DNA of 7,730 bases from Candidatus Rokuibacteriota bacterium (GTDB lineage: Bacteria; Methylomirabilota; Methylomirabilia; Rokubacteriales; CSP1-6), in the NCBI GenBank assembly GCA_016177555.1, contig JACOVB010000101.1, positions 1-7,730 of the forward strand, written 5' to 3'. The notes under the pieces were generated by a model that ran no database searches, was not told where the DNA came from, and was given only the letters and a program-made list of their open reading frames with translations. Positions 5,808-7,730 of this stretch are shown here, one piece after another; position 1 is the stretch's first letter; every line of letters starts with the position of its first letter. The position numbers and the translations under genes are program-made.

Positions 5808-6542
5808 GTGACCCGGATGGATCCGGGCTACGTCGCCGTCCACGCCGAGGAGGACCGGCGCCACTGGTGGTTCCTCGGCCGGCAGGCCATCATTCTCGCC
5901 GAGATGGCGCGCTGGCTCCCGGTGGGCCGGCTGCGCCTGGCCGAGCTCGGGTGCGGAAGCGGGGGCCTTTTGACCGGACTGGCGCGCTTCGGCGAGGTCG
6001 TGGGCGTCGAGGCAGATCCGGCGCTGCGCGAGGCGGCTCGCCGGCGCGGGCTCCCCGTGCTGTCGGGCACGCTCCCGGACGACATTCCGCTGGCGGCCGG
6101 CACTCTGGATGCGGCCTGCCTCTTCGACGTCCTGGAGCACCTGGACGACGACGGCCGAGCGCTCGCGCGCACCCGCTCCTTGCTCGTGCCCGGCGGGCTT
6201 CTCTTCGTGACGGTGCCGGCGTATGCGTGGCTGTGGAGTCGCCACGACGAGATCCTCGGCCACCGCCGGCGCTATACGGCGCGGGGCTTGCGCCTCCTGG
6301 CGGAGCGAGCGGGCTTTCGCGTGGAGCGCCTCACGTACTTCAACACACTCCTGGCCGCGCCGATCATCCTCGTCCGTCTTCTCCACCGGGCCATGGGCCG
6401 GGATACCCACGATCTCAGCCGCCCGCCCGCCCCCGTCAATCGTCTGCTCGCCCAGTGCTTCGCGCTCGAGGCCCGCCTGCTCCGCTGGACCGCCTCGCCC
6501 GTCGGGATCTCCTTGTTGATGGTGGCGGGGCGCCGCGAATGA
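5808..6542 (+). CDS. Class I SAM-dependent methyltransferase
   Basis: The 244-residue protein has a Rossmann-like methyltransferase core. Motif I ELGCGSGG (residues 46-53) binds S-adenosylmethionine, GVEADP (66-71) supplies the acidic residue (Glu68) for the ribose, and LFDVLEHLDDDG (105-116) is the post-motif II region. LLVPGGLLFVTVPAY follows as motif III. An N-terminal HWWFLGRQAII stretch and the HDEILGHRRRYT segment are common in Methyltransf_11/12/23-type proteins found beside polyprenyl sugar transferases. The C-terminal third, with LAAPIILVRLLHRAM, is hydrophobic and may touch the membrane. The methyl acceptor is unknown; a lipid-linked sugar or quinone-like lipid is plausible. GTG 5808 is chosen over ATG 5817 because GGGAG lies seven bases before it; no upstream in-frame start exists after the aminotransferase stop. 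It overlaps the next gene by 4 bp (ATGA). Confidence 0.92.
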   Translation: MTRMDPGYVAVHAEEDRRHWWFLGRQAIILAEMARWLPVGRLRLAELGCGSGGLLTGLARFGEVVGVEADPALREAARRRGLPVLSGTLPDDIPLAAGTLDAACLFDVLEHLDDDGRALARTRSLLVPGGLLFVTVPAYAWLWSRHDEILGHRRRYTARGLRLLAERAGFRVERLTYFNTLLAAPIILVRLLHRAMGRDTHDLSRPPAPVNRLLAQCFALEARLLRWTASPVGISLLMVAGRRE

Positions 6543-7730
6543 GCCGGCGCGACGGCGTCCTTCTGGCAGTCCTGCTCCTCTTCCTGGCCGCGGTGACGGC
6601 AGCGTGGGTGATGATCGACAGCCGCCCGCCCGAGTGGGACCACGCGAACCACCTCGAGCGGGCTGTCGCGTGCCATCGCGTCCTGGCCGACCCGGGGCAC
6701 GACAGGGTGGGAGAGATCATCGCCATGTCGAGCTTCTACCCACCCGTGGTCGCCTGTGCGGCGGGGCTGCTCTACTTCGTTCTTCCGATCGTGCCGTTCA
6801 CGGCCCAGGCGGTGATGTGTGGATTCCTCGCGGTCGGTGTGCTCGCCGTGTACGGGGTCGGGCGCCGGCTTCTGGATGCCCAGGCGGGGCTCGTGGCCGC
6901 CTTCTTTCTCGGGACGGCGCCCTTCGTCGTCTTCTCGCTCACCAACTTCCAGCTGGACCTGCCGCTCCTGGCGATGGTGGCGGTCACCCTCTATGCGCTC
7001 GTCCGCGCGGAGGGCTTTTCGCGACCCGGGTGGTCGGTGCTCGCGGGGGCGGCGCTCGGGCTCGGGATGCTGACCAAGCCTCCTTTCGCGGCCTACGCGC
7101 TTCCGCCGCTCGCCTGGAGCGCGTGGCTCGCCTTCCGCGCGCCGGACCGCGGGCCGCGGCTCCGCCGACTGCTGCTCGCGCTCGGCATCGGCCTCGCCGT
7201 CTCGCTGCCGTGGTACGGGCCGCGGCTCGCCGGGTTGCCGATGCAGATCGTGAACCGCTCCTTCAAGCAGGCCGCCGAGTCCGGGCATGCGCCGGCGCTC
7301 ACGTCGGGTTCGCTGCTCTATTACCCGCGCGTGTTCCAGCCGCAGTTCGGGCTTCTGGCGGCCCCGCTGGCGGTGTGGGGCCTCTGGGCGGTCCGTCGGA
7401 TGCCGCGGGCCCGCGGGCTTCTGTGGTCAGCGCTTCTGCCGCTCGTGATCTTCCTCCTGATCCAGAACAAGAACCTGCGCTACACGTTGCCGCTGCTCCC
7501 CGCCGCTGCGCTGGCGGCCGCGGCGGGGCTCGCGCAGCTCGCCCCGTTGTGGCGGCGCGCGATCACCTGGAGCTGCCTCGTTCTCGGGGTCCTGCAGGTC
7601 GCGTCTGCCGCCTTCGCGGTGCCGCCGCCTCCCTCCGTCACGCCGCTGCTGGGCCCCGTGGTCTTCTCGCGCCCCCCCGACGGGAGCGACTGGCGCCACC
7701 GCGAGGCGCTCGACGCCATCCTGCGAGCCG
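6539..7730 (+). CDS. GT-C membrane glycosyltransferase (PMT/ArnT-like, GT39/GT83 type), 3' end outside window
   Basis: From ATG 6539 the frame stays open for 397 codons to the window edge, so the C-terminus is missing. The protein is strongly hydrophobic, with about eight to ten predicted spans. The first is at residues 7-27; later ones are near 66-87, 92-108, 117-134, 138-155, 166-178, 210-224, 270-285, 295-308 and 316-335. After the first span comes PPEWDHANH with Asp34, the place of the catalytic acidic residue in the first outer loop of PMT_2/ArnT enzymes. NFQLDLPLL (Asp140), GMLTKPP (176-182), LPWY (223-226) and NLRYTLPLLP (312-321) are family hallmarks. Such enzymes take a sugar from a polyprenyl-phosphate carrier and attach it to lipid A, proteins or glycans outside the cytoplasm. 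The upstream GT2 enzyme may make the donor. ATG overlaps the methyltransferase stop, implying coupled translation. Acceptor and sugar are unknown. Confidence 0.88.
   Translation, partial: MSRRDGVLLAVLLLFLAAVTAAWVMIDSRPPEWDHANHLERAVACHRVLADPGHDRVGEIIAMSSFYPPVVACAAGLLYFVLPIVPFTAQAVMCGFLAVGVLAVYGVGRRLLDAQAGLVAAFFLGTAPFVVFSLTNFQLDLPLLAMVAVTLYALVRAEGFSRPGWSVLAGAALGLGMLTKPPFAAYALPPLAWSAWLAFRAPDRGPRLRRLLLALGIGLAVSLPWYGPRLAGLPMQIVNRSFKQAAESGHAPALTSGSLLYYPRVFQPQFGLLAAPLAVWGLWAVRRMPRARGLLWSALLPLVIFLLIQNKNLRYTLPLLPAAALAAAAGLAQLAPLWRRAITWSCLVLGVLQVASAAFAVPPPPSVTPLLGPVVFSRPPDGSDWRHREALDAILRA

Noticed and set aside
5707..5811. A 34-codon GTG-initiated frame in the aminotransferase-methyltransferase gap, ending in a GTGA overlap with the methyltransferase start
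   Set aside because: The Ala/Ser/Gly/Pro-rich peptide has no recognisable features and only a weak AGG upstream. The overlap is tempting but can arise by chance.
4443..6410. A 655-codon open frame on the minus strand across the aminotransferase and methyltransferase
   Set aside because: It lies antisense to genes with complete catalytic motifs, and its product is biased toward Arg, Glu, Gly and His without recognisable domains.
6272..7288. A 338-codon minus-strand frame opposite the methyltransferase and GT-C genes
   Set aside because: The product is an Arg/Glu/His-rich low-complexity sequence, while the plus strand encodes a typical membrane glycosyltransferase.

Overview
The window is very GC-rich (roughly two thirds or more G+C by eye) and densely coding, and nearly all genes read as ordinary bacterial families. 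The housekeeping-type sigma factor with a large non-conserved insert, the YceI protein with a signal peptide, the CinA relative and the lipid-linked glycosylation genes suggest a Gram-negative-like soil or subsurface bacterium. A deltaproteobacterial, NC10 (Methylomirabilota) or Rokubacteria-type genome is my best guess. No rRNA or other taxonomic marker is present, so this is inference.

Layout from left to right. (1) Positions 3-146 (+) hold the last 47 codons of an acyl-CoA carboxylase carboxyltransferase (beta) subunit. (2) Positions 271-1791 (-) encode an RpoD-type sigma-70 factor, convergent with the carboxylase and followed by a strong stem-loop. (3) Positions 1792-2053 are a divergent promoter region; an extended -10 and a good ribosome site lead into 2054-2614 (+), a much shortened CinA-derived protein. 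(4) Positions 2636-3217 (-) encode a secreted YceI-family lipid-binding protein, convergent with the CinA relative. The 21 bp between the two genes plus both stop codons form one symmetrical stem-loop. (5) Positions 3218-3314 carry candidate divergent promoters. (6) Positions 3315-3590 (+) are an orphan C-terminal piece of malic enzyme, immediately followed by a 206-bp imperfect inverted-repeat element (3590-3795). (7) Positions 3811-7730 (+) form a four-gene cluster that runs off the window: a family 2 glycosyltransferase of the polyprenyl-phosphate sugar synthase type, a class I PLP aminotransferase, a class I SAM methyltransferase, and a multi-span GT-C (PMT/ArnT-like) glycosyltransferase.

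The first two and last two genes of the cluster are joined by 4-bp stop/start overlaps, so translational coupling is likely. A sensible shared job is lipid-linked sugar transfer: the GT2 enzyme charges a polyprenyl phosphate with a sugar in the cytoplasm, and the GT-C enzyme uses that donor on the outer face of the membrane. The aminotransferase and methyltransferase may modify the sugar, the acceptor or another substrate; the sequence does not decide this.

I see no CRISPR array, tRNA, rRNA, phage gene or transposase, and no clear novel defence or mobile system. The most unusual items are the reduced CinA-like gene, the malic enzyme remnant behind a consensus-like promoter, and the inverted-repeat element beside it.
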